Assembly (NCBI GenBank): GCA_045600965.1
Contig: JAZRYW010000004.1
Span: 1 to 29,974 of the forward strand
Direction of reading: 5' to 3'
DNA length: 29,974 nucleotides
Source of the DNA: RGIG6374 sp045600965
GTDB lineage: Bacteria > Bacteroidota > Bacteroidia > Bacteroidales > UBA932
Positions 16,062 through 23,271 of this stretch are shown piece by piece; position 1 is the stretch's first letter; the number at the start of each line of letters is the position of its first letter. Made by a program: the position numbers and the translations under genes. A model generated the notes under the pieces. That model was not told the DNA's origin and did no database searches. It was given only the letters and a program-made list of their open reading frames with translations.

Positions 16062-17938
16062 TTCCCCTTGATTATGAAGTCATAGAAGCCCGGGAAAGAC
16101 TTGCTGATGCAGCCGGTGTCATCGATGTCCAGTCTTCCCGATGTCATACGTGAAAGAATCGTAAGCGCCATCGCAAGGCGGTGGTCGCCGTGCGAACTTA
16201 CCGCCGCGCCGCAAAGAGTCTGCCCGGGACGCAGGCCGTCCACGAACACGCAGCCGTCACGACAGAATATCCCGGCGCCTGTCTTCGCAATCTCGCTGCA
16301 GAACGAGGCGACCCTGTCGCTCTCCTTGTTGCGGAGACGCTCTACGCCGCTTATCCTGCTTCTTCCGCTGCATCCCAGGGCTACGGCCACAAGGGCGGGG
16401 AAGAGGTCGGGCGTATCCGTGATATCCGTATCGAAAGGCCGCAGGATACTCCTGCGTATGCTGATTTCACTGTCCTGTGGCTCACCTTTGACAACAATGT
16501 CCGCTCCGCACCGGGAGAGGATGTCCATTATTGCGCGGTCCCCCTGGACGGAACGAAGGTTCATACCCCTTATCGTCGCCTCTCCGAGCAGCAGACCTGC
16601 GGCGAGCATCATCGCCGCTCCGCTCCAGTCCCTCTCTATCCTGTACTGCGGGCAAGGCCGGTAATGCTGGCCTCCCGGAATGCGGAAAACGGGCCTTTGC
16701 GCGCTGCCGTCGACCGTAATGCCTATCCCGAAGTTGCGGAGGACCTCCACCGTCATCATCAGGTAGGGTATGCTTGTCGGCTCCTCGACCGCCAGCACGC
16801 TGTCCCCCTCACAGAGGGGCAGGGCATAGAGAAGCCCTGTTATGATCTGCGACCCTTCTGCTCCGCTGACGGTGTATAGGCCGCTGCGCAGACGTCCGCG
16901 CACGGTGCAGGGCAGATGGGACGCATCTATGAACTCCGTCCTGAGGCCCATCTGCTCCAATTGGCAGCACTGCCCGGCTATGTCCCGTCCGAGCAGGGTG
17001 CCCTTTCCCGCAATGATGGTCCTGCTTGTGTCAGCCTGCTGGGGCAGCACTCTGCAAAGGGGTATCATCATCCTTGCAAGAAGACCGGATTCCCCGACGA
17101 ACAGTATCTTTCCGCGGAACTGCTCGGCCACATCCATAGCGCTGGCTATGTCGTCCGCAAGGACCGTCCTGCCGAAAAGGGATGAATAGTTGCGGTCACC
17201 GGCAAGCGCGGAGGCTATGATTACCCTCTGGGCGTAACTTTTTGAAAGGGGTGCCGATATGCTGCCAAGAGCAATCCTGCAGCGCGGTGGAAGACAGTCA
17301 TACCGGGTCGTCTGACCTTCCGCCGAGCGTTCCCGCCTTGTGAGAGCTACATAGTTCAAGGGCGAACCGTTCCTGACGGCCTCCTCCCGGGAGCCGCTCC
17401 ACTGCTCCCCCATAGCGAAGGCAATGAGCCTCGAAGTCCTGGGGAAGAATGAATACAGGCCTGTCAGCCTGCGCTCCTCGGCCTGGTTCTCCGCCCGGCA
17501 GACAACCTTGGCTATGTCCCCTCCCTTGCGGTAGCAGGCGAAGACAATGGCCCTGAGATCCTTTCTCTGGGGAGTGGTGTCAAAATTATGGTATGAGACG
17601 ATGACGGTGCATTTCCTCCTTTTCGCGGCGGCCACCAGTTCGGCCGATTCCTTATCAGGCATCCCGATGGGGATGTCCACCATCTCGAATCCGGCCTCTA
17701 TGGCATTCATCAGCAGCGCTGCGGCCTCCTGAGGATTTTTCCGGCCGATGTGGCAGGCGGCCAGCAGGCGGCATTTCCGGGGCATTTCCGAAAGTGAGCG
17801 CATTTCCCCGGCGGAAAGGCTGCACGAGTCGAGCCGCAGTTCCACGTGACACTGCTCAACGCTTCCGACAACTGCCCTTATGTATGCAGGGTCGTCGCGT
17901 ATTATGCTGTAACAGGTGCTGCGGCAATCCGTGTTCAT
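16058..17938 (-). CDS. aroA: Fused type I 3-dehydroquinate dehydratase / EPSP synthase (AroD-AroA)
   Basis: A 626-aa protein that joins shikimate steps 3 and 6. Residues ~20-212 are a type I dehydroquinase: ELRLD (Glu33, Arg35), SYHNF with the catalytic His117, the Schiff-base Lys144 in GDIAKVV, Arg184, and the lid SAEGQ (Ser205, Gln209). The positions of E. coli Arg82 and Glu86 appear to be His63 and Lys67. Residues ~213-626 are EPSP synthase: SKSYAQR (Lys233, Ser234, Arg238), TPDLFPA (Asp511), NKESDR (Glu539), GDHRLAM (His586, Arg587) and KSFP (Lys613). There is almost no linker. It overlaps the upstream HAD gene and the downstream aroC by 4 bp each. The AroA half is confident; activity of the AroD half is less certain. 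Confidence 0.9.
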   Translation of the reverse strand: MNTDCRSTCYSIIRDDPAYIRAVVGSVEQCHVELRLDSCSLSAGEMRSLSEMPRKCRLLAACHIGRKNPQEAAALLMNAIEAGFEMVDIPIGMPDKESAELVAAAKRRKCTVIVSYHNFDTTPQRKDLRAIVFACYRKGGDIAKVVCRAENQAEERRLTGLYSFFPRTSRLIAFAMGEQWSGSREEAVRNGSPLNYVALTRRERSAEGQTTRYDCLPPRCRIALGSISAPLSKSYAQRVIIASALAGDRNYSSLFGRTVLADDIASAMDVAEQFRGKILFVGESGLLARMMIPLCRVLPQQADTSRTIIAGKGTLLGRDIAGQCCQLEQMGLRTEFIDASHLPCTVRGRLRSGLYTVSGAEGSQIITGLLYALPLCEGDSVLAVEEPTSIPYLMMTVEVLRNFGIGITVDGSAQRPVFRIPGGQHYRPCPQYRIERDWSGAAMMLAAGLLLGEATIRGMNLRSVQGDRAIMDILSRCGADIVVKGEPQDSEISIRRSILRPFDTDITDTPDLFPALVAVALGCSGRSRISGVERLRNKESDRVASFCSEIAKTGAGIFCRDGCVFVDGLRPGQTLCGAAVSSHGDHRLAMALTILSRMTSGRLDIDDTGCISKSFPGFYDFIIKGK

Positions 17939-19050
17939 CTTTTCCGAAGGCTTTTTGCGAATTCGAGCAGATTGTCGTAATAGCCCACGATATCCAGTTC
18001 GCTGCGGTCCCTGTAGGCGTATTTGGTGCCCACCAGCACTGCCGGTATCCCGGCATTGTTGCCGAACCTGATGTCCGAGGAGGTGTCACCCACCATAAAG
18101 CATCTGGTATAGTCTATTTCCGGATAATCCTCACGTATCTTGAGAGCCATACCGGGATTGGGCTTGCGGTTGAAGCTGTTCTTGTCGTGGTCGGTGCAGC
18201 TGTATATCCTGTCAATGCGGCCTCCGTGCGACTCGATTTCGGAGGTCATATAGCCGTTGACCTCCTTCAGGTCGTTCATTGTCATCAGCCCGAGGCCTAC
18301 CCCGCGCTGGTTGGACACTATGAATATCCTTGAGAACAGGCCGGCAAGTATCTCCATAGCCTCGAACACCCCGTCGATCCACTCGAACTCCTCGGGGCAG
18401 GTGACGTATGATTCGGGAATCTGGACGTTGATGACTCCGTCCCGGTCGAGGAAAAGGGTGTCGAAGGGCTTGTGACGCCCGTGACGGAAGTCGTAGTCGG
18501 CGTTTGCCGAGGCCTCCTCGTCGGAAATGTCCATAAAGTAGCCGTCCGATACAAATCCGCACAGATAGCCGGAATATACGACTGCCTGGAAGTAATCCTC
18601 CCACAGGGAGAATTCGTCGGGATACAGCATCATCTCGCTGCGGCTTACGATGAACACGCCTGCGCTGGCGTATCCGCTCTCGCAATATTCCGGAGGCGCA
18701 ATCCAGCTGACCTGCGAATCGCGACGGTCGACCCCTATGGAGCAGTAGCGGCTGAAGGCGAACATCTTCTTGAGCGCAAGTGTCGCCTGCGCCCCCTTGG
18801 CGCGGTGGAAATCGAGCATTGCCGCATAGTCGAGAGTGTGATAGATGTGCCCGTAAATGACAAAGACATCCTCCTGGGTCACTTCGCTGAGCGCGCGCTT
18901 GAGAGAGCCGCCGTCGGTCCCGCCCCCGCCGGCAGTCACAATGTTCGTGAAGCCCGCCGCGAGAAGGCTTTCCCTGGTATATTGGGGTATCGTCTTGCCC
19001 GCAACCTCCCTGCCGCAGGCCGGATTGTCTGTAAGAATGATGCACTCCAT
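17935..19050 (-). CDS. Nucleotidyltransferase-like domain fused to a HAD-IIIA phosphatase
   Basis: Residues ~1-190 resemble sugar-1-phosphate nucleotidyltransferases (the AMLDFHRAKGAQATLALKKM and SAGVFIVSRSEM segments). However, the Gly-rich GGxGTR nucleotide loop is replaced by ILTDNPACGREVAGK, and the usual Asp of the NGD motif reads YGH. Residues ~195-371 are a HAD phosphatase of the GmhB/histidinol-phosphatase type with DRDG (Asp202, Asp204), SNQ (246-248), Lys296 and GDTSSD (321-326). The zinc-binding Cys pair of GmhB is missing. The start is the ATG at 19048-19050; the frame upstream is inside the neighbour. HddC/GmhB-type proteins act in heptose activation. Here the phosphatase looks active and the transferase looks degenerate, so the substrate is open. 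It lies 1 bp after the PD40 gene and overlaps aroDA by 4 bp. Confidence 0.8.
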   Translation of the reverse strand: MECIILTDNPACGREVAGKTIPQYTRESLLAAGFTNIVTAGGGGTDGGSLKRALSEVTQEDVFVIYGHIYHTLDYAAMLDFHRAKGAQATLALKKMFAFSRYCSIGVDRRDSQVSWIAPPEYCESGYASAGVFIVSRSEMMLYPDEFSLWEDYFQAVVYSGYLCGFVSDGYFMDISDEEASANADYDFRHGRHKPFDTLFLDRDGVINVQIPESYVTCPEEFEWIDGVFEAMEILAGLFSRIFIVSNQRGVGLGLMTMNDLKEVNGYMTSEIESHGGRIDRIYSCTDHDKNSFNRKPNPGMALKIREDYPEIDYTRCFMVGDTSSDIRFGNNAGIPAVLVGTKYAYRDRSELDIVGYYDNLLEFAKSLRKR

Positions 19051-19051
19051 G

Positions 19052-20383
19052 TTATTTTCCGAACAGTTTGCCGACTTCCTTCCGAAGGTCCCCGGGGTCA
19101 CCCTTTATGAATTCGGGGATGTTGTATGACTTGAGCCTCTGCGTGTTGTGGGATGCCTTCCTCTGCGGCAGCAGGAAAGGTTTCGAGAACGTTCCGTCCT
19201 CCCTGACGTGGGCTATGAAAAGTCTGGTATAGCGACCGTCGATGCGCCTGCTGCTGAATATCACCCATTTCCCGTTGGACGACCAGCTGTGGTAGCTTTC
19301 GGTGTCGGGGCTGTTGAGCTCCTCTGCGGGTGAGGCGGCCCCTGTTTCAAGGTCGAGTGTCCACAGGTCAGCCTCACGGTGCCAGATGGGAAATGTGGCG
19401 TAGGCGGATGCGGTGAACATCAGGGTGTTGCCATATATTCTCGGGAACGAGACCGACAGGGAGTCGCAGCGGAAGACCTCGCGGGGCTCCCCGGTGAAGC
19501 GGCCGTCCTCGAAATCGATGGACATCAGGCGATAATGCAGGTCTGCGCGGTTGCGGGGAAGCGCTCCGACAGTGTCGGCGGCGCAGTAGTAAAGCCTGCT
19601 TCCGTCAGGATTCCAGGCGGGGAAGGTCTCGAGCGCTCCGGGAGTGTCAAGGGCCGGATGGATGGTGACAGAATCGGTCTGCAGGTCCATAAGTATGATG
19701 TCGGAAGAGGTGTCGTACACCTCCACGGGTTGGCTGTCGTCGATGGAGAAGCACTGGAGGGTGGTGTTGGACGAGAATGCCACATAACGTCCGGAAGGAT
19801 GCCAGGCCGGGTAGGTCCCCTGCCTGTGCGGCCCTGTCTGAGCCAGATTGACCAGTCTGGCCGCGCTGTCGCCGACTATGACGGTTCCGCCTCCCTTGCC
19901 CCTGGCGTGGAAGAGCATCCTGCCGGGATCCCCTCCGCTGAAGGTGTGGCAGTTTATGCAGCCGCCGCCATTGACCTTGTTGGTCAGGACAGGGTGCTCC
20001 CTATAGGAGGACAGTTCCCTGGCATAGATGCCCATAAGGTTCCAGCTCTCGTAGCCCGGCTCGATGAGGCGGTATGCGATGTAGGGGTCGACGGGGTCGT
20101 GGGAGATGAACACGGGGAAGGCGTCGTAGCGGCGGCCTTTCCTGTCACCCCTGTTCCAGGCGCTTACCTCGAACCAGAGAGTGTCTCCCGAGCGCTTGCT
20201 GTCCACCTTGCATCTGCTGCCGTCGGCCATATCGAAATTCAGATTGGCAATCCCTTCGGGGACGGTTACGCACACATAGTCCGGAAAGATGGGCGGATAT
20301 CCGCTCACCTGCTCATACTCCGAAGGCGAGCAGGATGCCGCAAGGAGTATCAGTGCTATTGTTCCGGCTATTCTTTCAACCAT
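19052..20383 (-). CDS. PD40/TolB-like beta-propeller lipoprotein with a CxxCH heme-type motif
   Basis: A 443-aa lipoprotein (signal ending LLAASC, Cys18). The C-terminal two thirds hold repeated propeller blades of the PD40 type (YPAWHPSGRYVAFSSN, FPAWNPDGSRLYY, YHSWSSNGKWVIFSSRR). Between the N-terminal domain and the propeller lies GGGCINCHTF, i.e. Cys142, Cys145, His146, a classical covalent heme c attachment motif. Such proteins are known in Bacteroidota as PD40-domain proteins without a defined role. Whether heme is really attached is unknown; only one CxxCH is present. The first 16 bp overlap the end of the S9 peptidase gene, so the two are probably co-translated. Confidence 0.82.
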   Translation of the reverse strand: MVERIAGTIALILLAASCSPSEYEQVSGYPPIFPDYVCVTVPEGIANLNFDMADGSRCKVDSKRSGDTLWFEVSAWNRGDRKGRRYDAFPVFISHDPVDPYIAYRLIEPGYESWNLMGIYARELSSYREHPVLTNKVNGGGCINCHTFSGGDPGRMLFHARGKGGGTVIVGDSAARLVNLAQTGPHRQGTYPAWHPSGRYVAFSSNTTLQCFSIDDSQPVEVYDTSSDIILMDLQTDSVTIHPALDTPGALETFPAWNPDGSRLYYCAADTVGALPRNRADLHYRLMSIDFEDGRFTGEPREVFRCDSLSVSFPRIYGNTLMFTASAYATFPIWHREADLWTLDLETGAASPAEELNSPDTESYHSWSSNGKWVIFSSRRIDGRYTRLFIAHVREDGTFSKPFLLPQRKASHNTQRLKSYNIPEFIKGDPGDLRKEVGKLFGK

Positions 20384-22461
20384 CTGTCAAGCCATTCGAA
20401 GTACACCCTGTGCCAGTGTATGGAGTTCTGGGGCTTGAGCACCCAGTGGTTTTCATCGGGGAAGAGCAGCATCTGCGAAGGCACTCCCATCATCTGGGCG
20501 GCGTTGAAGGCCGCCATACCCTGGTCTACCGGAACGCGGTAATCCTTTTCTCCGTGTATGACCAGAATGGGGGTGTTCCAATTCTTAACCAGTTTGTGAG
20601 GCGAGTTGGCATAGTGGCGCCTTGCGACGGGATTGTCGCTCCAGGGCGCTCCGCTCTGGGGTACGTCGCTCATCGCTATGCCTCCGTTGTCCCAGTTGGG
20701 GAACCACATCTCCTCGGTTTCCATATACATATGCTCCTGGTTGAAGATGCCGGCGTGAGCCACGAAGCAGTCGAAGGTGTTGTTGTGCATTCCTGCGAGG
20801 TAGTATACCGAATACCCGCCGTAGGATGCGCCCGCAGCGGCCATCTTGCCGACATAGGGCTCAGCCTTCAGGGCTTTTGCGGCGGAGAGGTAGTCCTGTA
20901 TGTTCTGACCGCAGTAGTCGCCGGAGATCTGCTCGCACCATTCCTGTCCGAAAGCCGTTGTGCCGCGGCGGTTGGGCAGGACGACGATATATCCTCTGGC
21001 GGCCATAAGACGATAGTTCCATCGGTATGACCATTCCTGTGTTATCGCTCCCTGAGGCCCTCCGAGGCAGATGAGTATTGCCGGGTATTTCTTCGACGCA
21101 TCGAAATGGGGAGGATAGATGACCCAGGTGAGCATCTTCTTTCCGTCCGTGGTGGTAATCCACCGGTCCTCCATACGGCATTGGTCAAGTTGGGCAAGGA
21201 TGTCGTCGTTCTCGGTGGTGAGCTGCTTCCAGCTGCCGTCCGCAAGGTCGACGGACACTATCTCGGAGGGGCGCATCATACTTGCATTGGTGGTGATGAT
21301 GCGGTCTGAAAGGACAACCGGCGCACCGAAGTCATACCATTCGCCCTGAGGCGAAACCTGATGGAAGGACCCTTCGAGATCAATGTTCCATATCCCGCCC
21401 AGGCCTTCGACAAGGCTGCTGAAATATATGCTCTTCGAATCGGGAGCCCACGCGGGGGAGGAGACGTTGTATTTGAAACCGGTTGTGAGTTCGCGTATCT
21501 CTCCGGAAACTGTCTCGGCGATGAAAAGCCTCGACTTGTCCGCTTCATATCCGCCGCGGGCCATACTGAGCCAGGCCACGTACCTGCCGTCGGGTGAGAA
21601 CACGGGGTCCGTGTCATATCCCGGCATACCTTCCGTAACGTTCCATTCTGCGCCGCTGCTGAGGTTGTGCAGGTATATGTCGGTGTTGGTAGAGAATGCA
21701 TAGTCGATGCCGGTGAGCTTGCGGCAGGAGTAGGCTATCTGTCCGCCTTCGGGTGACCAGGCGACCTGCTCCAGCCCGCCGAAGGGCTCAGTGGGGAGCT
21801 CGAAGGGTTCTCCGTTCAGGATGTCCTTCCCTTCAGAGAGGGTCCTGCCGTCGAAATCGGCCACATAGGTGTGGGGAATCTCCTCCACGAAATGGTCCCA
21901 GTGACGGTACATCAGGCCGTTTATGGTGCGGGCCGTGGATTCCGGTATGTCGGGGTAGATGTCGGCAGCCTTCCTTGCCACCTTGAAAGCGGAGACATAC
22001 AGAACCTTGCTTCCGTCCGGCGAGAATTTGAACTCGCTGATCCGGACATCCGACCTGCTTATGCAGCGTCTCCCGGACCCGTCGGCCTCCATAACCCATA
22101 TCCTTCCCTCTGAGAGGAATGCGATTCTCCTCCCTGAGTCTATCCAGCGTGCGTTGGATTCGCTGCAGGACGTGGTGGTGATGCGGCGGTTCTCACTGCC
22201 GTCGGAATTCATCACGAAAAGTTCCGTGTTGCGGCGGTTCTGCGCTATGTCGGTATAAGTCACGCCGTAGAGTATCCTCTCTCCGTCGGGTGACACCTGC
22301 GGGTCGCTGACCCTTCCGAGTGTGTTGAGTATCTCAGCCGTGAATGCTCCGTTGCGGACCTCGGGGCAGGCCTTTCCTATCGGACTTATCTGCCGGTCCG
22401 TGTTTGAACTGCAAGCTGCCATAATGAATATCGCTGTGAATAAGAATGCCTTTGCTTTCAT
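20368..22461 (-). CDS. S9 family prolyl oligopeptidase-type serine peptidase, lipoprotein (DPP-like)
   Basis: A 697-aa periplasmic exopeptidase/oligopeptidase of clan SC. Residues ~40-420 are a beta-propeller with PD40-like blades (VSPDGERILYGV, FSPDGSKVLYVS, FSPDGRYVAWLS, WAPDSKSIYFSS). Residues ~450-697 are an alpha/beta-hydrolase with the triad Ser546 (GASYGG), Asp640 (EKDYRVP) and His672 (ENHWVL). The protein starts MKAKAFLFTAIFIMAACSS with a lipobox Cys17. I take the ATG at 22461; the open frame continues to 22542 only by reading into the palindromic repeat. It is the first gene of the five-gene unit. Resembles DPP4/DPP5-type enzymes of Bacteroidales, which act on peptides in the periplasm. 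Confidence 0.93.
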   Translation of the reverse strand: MKAKAFLFTAIFIMAACSSNTDRQISPIGKACPEVRNGAFTAEILNTLGRVSDPQVSPDGERILYGVTYTDIAQNRRNTELFVMNSDGSENRRITTTSCSESNARWIDSGRRIAFLSEGRIWVMEADGSGRRCISRSDVRISEFKFSPDGSKVLYVSAFKVARKAADIYPDIPESTARTINGLMYRHWDHFVEEIPHTYVADFDGRTLSEGKDILNGEPFELPTEPFGGLEQVAWSPEGGQIAYSCRKLTGIDYAFSTNTDIYLHNLSSGAEWNVTEGMPGYDTDPVFSPDGRYVAWLSMARGGYEADKSRLFIAETVSGEIRELTTGFKYNVSSPAWAPDSKSIYFSSLVEGLGGIWNIDLEGSFHQVSPQGEWYDFGAPVVLSDRIITTNASMMRPSEIVSVDLADGSWKQLTTENDDILAQLDQCRMEDRWITTTDGKKMLTWVIYPPHFDASKKYPAILICLGGPQGAITQEWSYRWNYRLMAARGYIVVLPNRRGTTAFGQEWCEQISGDYCGQNIQDYLSAAKALKAEPYVGKMAAAGASYGGYSVYYLAGMHNNTFDCFVAHAGIFNQEHMYMETEEMWFPNWDNGGIAMSDVPQSGAPWSDNPVARRHYANSPHKLVKNWNTPILVIHGEKDYRVPVDQGMAAFNAAQMMGVPSQMLLFPDENHWVLKPQNSIHWHRVYFEWLDRWLKE

Positions 22462-22499
22462 ATTGTTGACTGCATATGTTTCGATTGACAAAAATAATA

Positions 22500-22662
22500 A
22501 GAATCTGTTTTGAAATGGTTCACGAAAATTATTATAGGTCATTTTTCAGTAGATTTTTTGATGATTTGAAGGAGCAACGGGGTTCCGTTTGACTGAGAAG
22601 CATCGAAAAATATGCGAATAAGAAGCATAAGAATTGAGAGTAATTAAATTTAAACAGCTTCT
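22500..22662. repeat. MITE-like element, copy 2, with decayed right end
   Basis: Same orientation and nearly the same sequence as the element at 7364-7527. The left end AGAATCTGTTTTGAAAT (22500-22516) is perfect, and the interior differs at scattered positions. The right end (22646-22662) has drifted to AAATTTAAACAGCTTCT. The CAACGG hairpin is kept apart from its outermost pair. The left end lies 38 bp upstream of the S9 peptidase ATG, so its DNA is part of that gene's upstream region. A TATTTTTG box (22496 down to 22489, minus) abuts the repeat edge and may be the -7 box of the operon. Confidence 0.85.
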
Positions 22663-22728
22663 TGGGCTTTTTGGCGGTTCTCGTCGTCTATCTTCCTTTT
22701 GAGGTATATAACACACATCCTACGACAT

Positions 22729-22761
22729 TTTGCGAGATATGACGAATTATTCGTATATTTG
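22729..22761 (+). promoter_or_regulatory. Canonical Bacteroidota promoter for the 22.77-kb RNA
   Basis: TTTG (22729-22732) and TATATTTG (22754-22761) match the -33 and -7 consensus exactly, with a 21-bp spacer. Transcription should start near 22768. No open frame begins for more than 380 bases downstream, so the immediate product is expected to be an RNA. Confidence 0.78.
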
Positions 22762-22767
22762 TTCCTG

Positions 22768-23086
22768 CTTAGCTAGCCCAGCGGCCGGATTTTCCGGAGG
22801 ATTCCATTTCTGGGAACTGGTTGCAGGGTTGGGTGGGCAGACATACGAAGACGTTACTTGACGTTTATCTTCTAGATCCAAACTTCGCAATTTGAAACTC
22901 AAAGAAGATAGCGCAACGGGGCGTCCACTGGTGATGACGATTCGGTCATCTGCGCTGTTATCTGGGCGTGGAGATTACTGTATATCATCCCTGACGTGGG
23001 CTAGCTACGTTGCTTATCCTTTGAGTTAGGCAGCGAAGGCCTGGATCTGGGATGAGCAAGAGTATAACTCCCACGTCTTTTTTTTT
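22768..23086 (+). ncRNA. Putative structured non-coding RNA of ~320 nt, family not recognised
   Basis: The stretch lacks any credible ORF but sits between a consensus promoter and a run of nine Ts. Long-range, nested and perfectly complementary pairs are visible: AGATCCA (22874-22880) with TGGATCT (23042-23048), CTTCGC (22883-22888) with GCGAAG (23033-23038), and AACTCAAAG (22896-22904) with CTTTGAGTT (23019-23027). Inside them AGCGCA / TGCGCT (22910-22915, 22951-22956) encloses the hairpin GATGAC / GTCATC (22933-22938, 22945-22950). A 5' hairpin CCGGA / TCCGG lies at 22785-22797. AGCTAGCCC (22771-22779) can pair with GGGCTAGCT (22998-23006) as a pseudoknot. I do not find the conserved blocks of RNase P RNA, tmRNA or SRP RNA. 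It could be a free RNA or a very long leader of the following genes. Confidence 0.65.
23049..23086 (+). terminator. Probable 3' end of the non-coding RNA (T9 run)
   Basis: Nine Ts (23078-23086) follow directly on CCCACGTC (23070-23077). The nearest local stem is weak (GGGA 23049-23052 with TCCC 23069-23072). The strong partner is GACGTGGG (22993-23000), 70 bases upstream, so termination would depend on a long-range 8-bp helix. That helix competes for the same GGG with the pseudoknot strand at 22998-23006. Termination may therefore be conditional. Confidence 0.5.
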
Positions 23087-23271
23087 GTACCTGTCCGGGA
23101 GGGAGTTAAGTCGGACGCGCGAGCTTATCAAACATACTCAACATTCCATATATCATGCTTTATTTTCAACGATTTCTAAATGTCTTCGAGAAGTCTTTGC
23201 CTAGAAGGCGGGGACGACAGTTTGCATCTCATTTTTTTGATCAATTTATAAACAATGGACTTAATGCCCTA

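Noticed and set aside
22462..22542. Longer N-terminus for the S9 peptidase
   Set aside because: The extra 27 residues are encoded by the inverted repeat and its edge; the ATG at 22461 gives a clean lipoprotein signal.
22768..23086. RNase P RNA, tmRNA or SRP RNA as identity of the structured RNA
   Set aside because: The GAGGAAAGUC/ACAGAA blocks of RNase P, the tRNA-like ends of tmRNA and the GGAAG-type SRP tip loop were looked for on both strands and not found. A search with covariance models would settle it.
23155..23271. Upstream ATG at 23155 as start of the first cassette lipoprotein
   Set aside because: It adds 39 charged residues before an otherwise perfect lipoprotein signal peptide starting at 23272.
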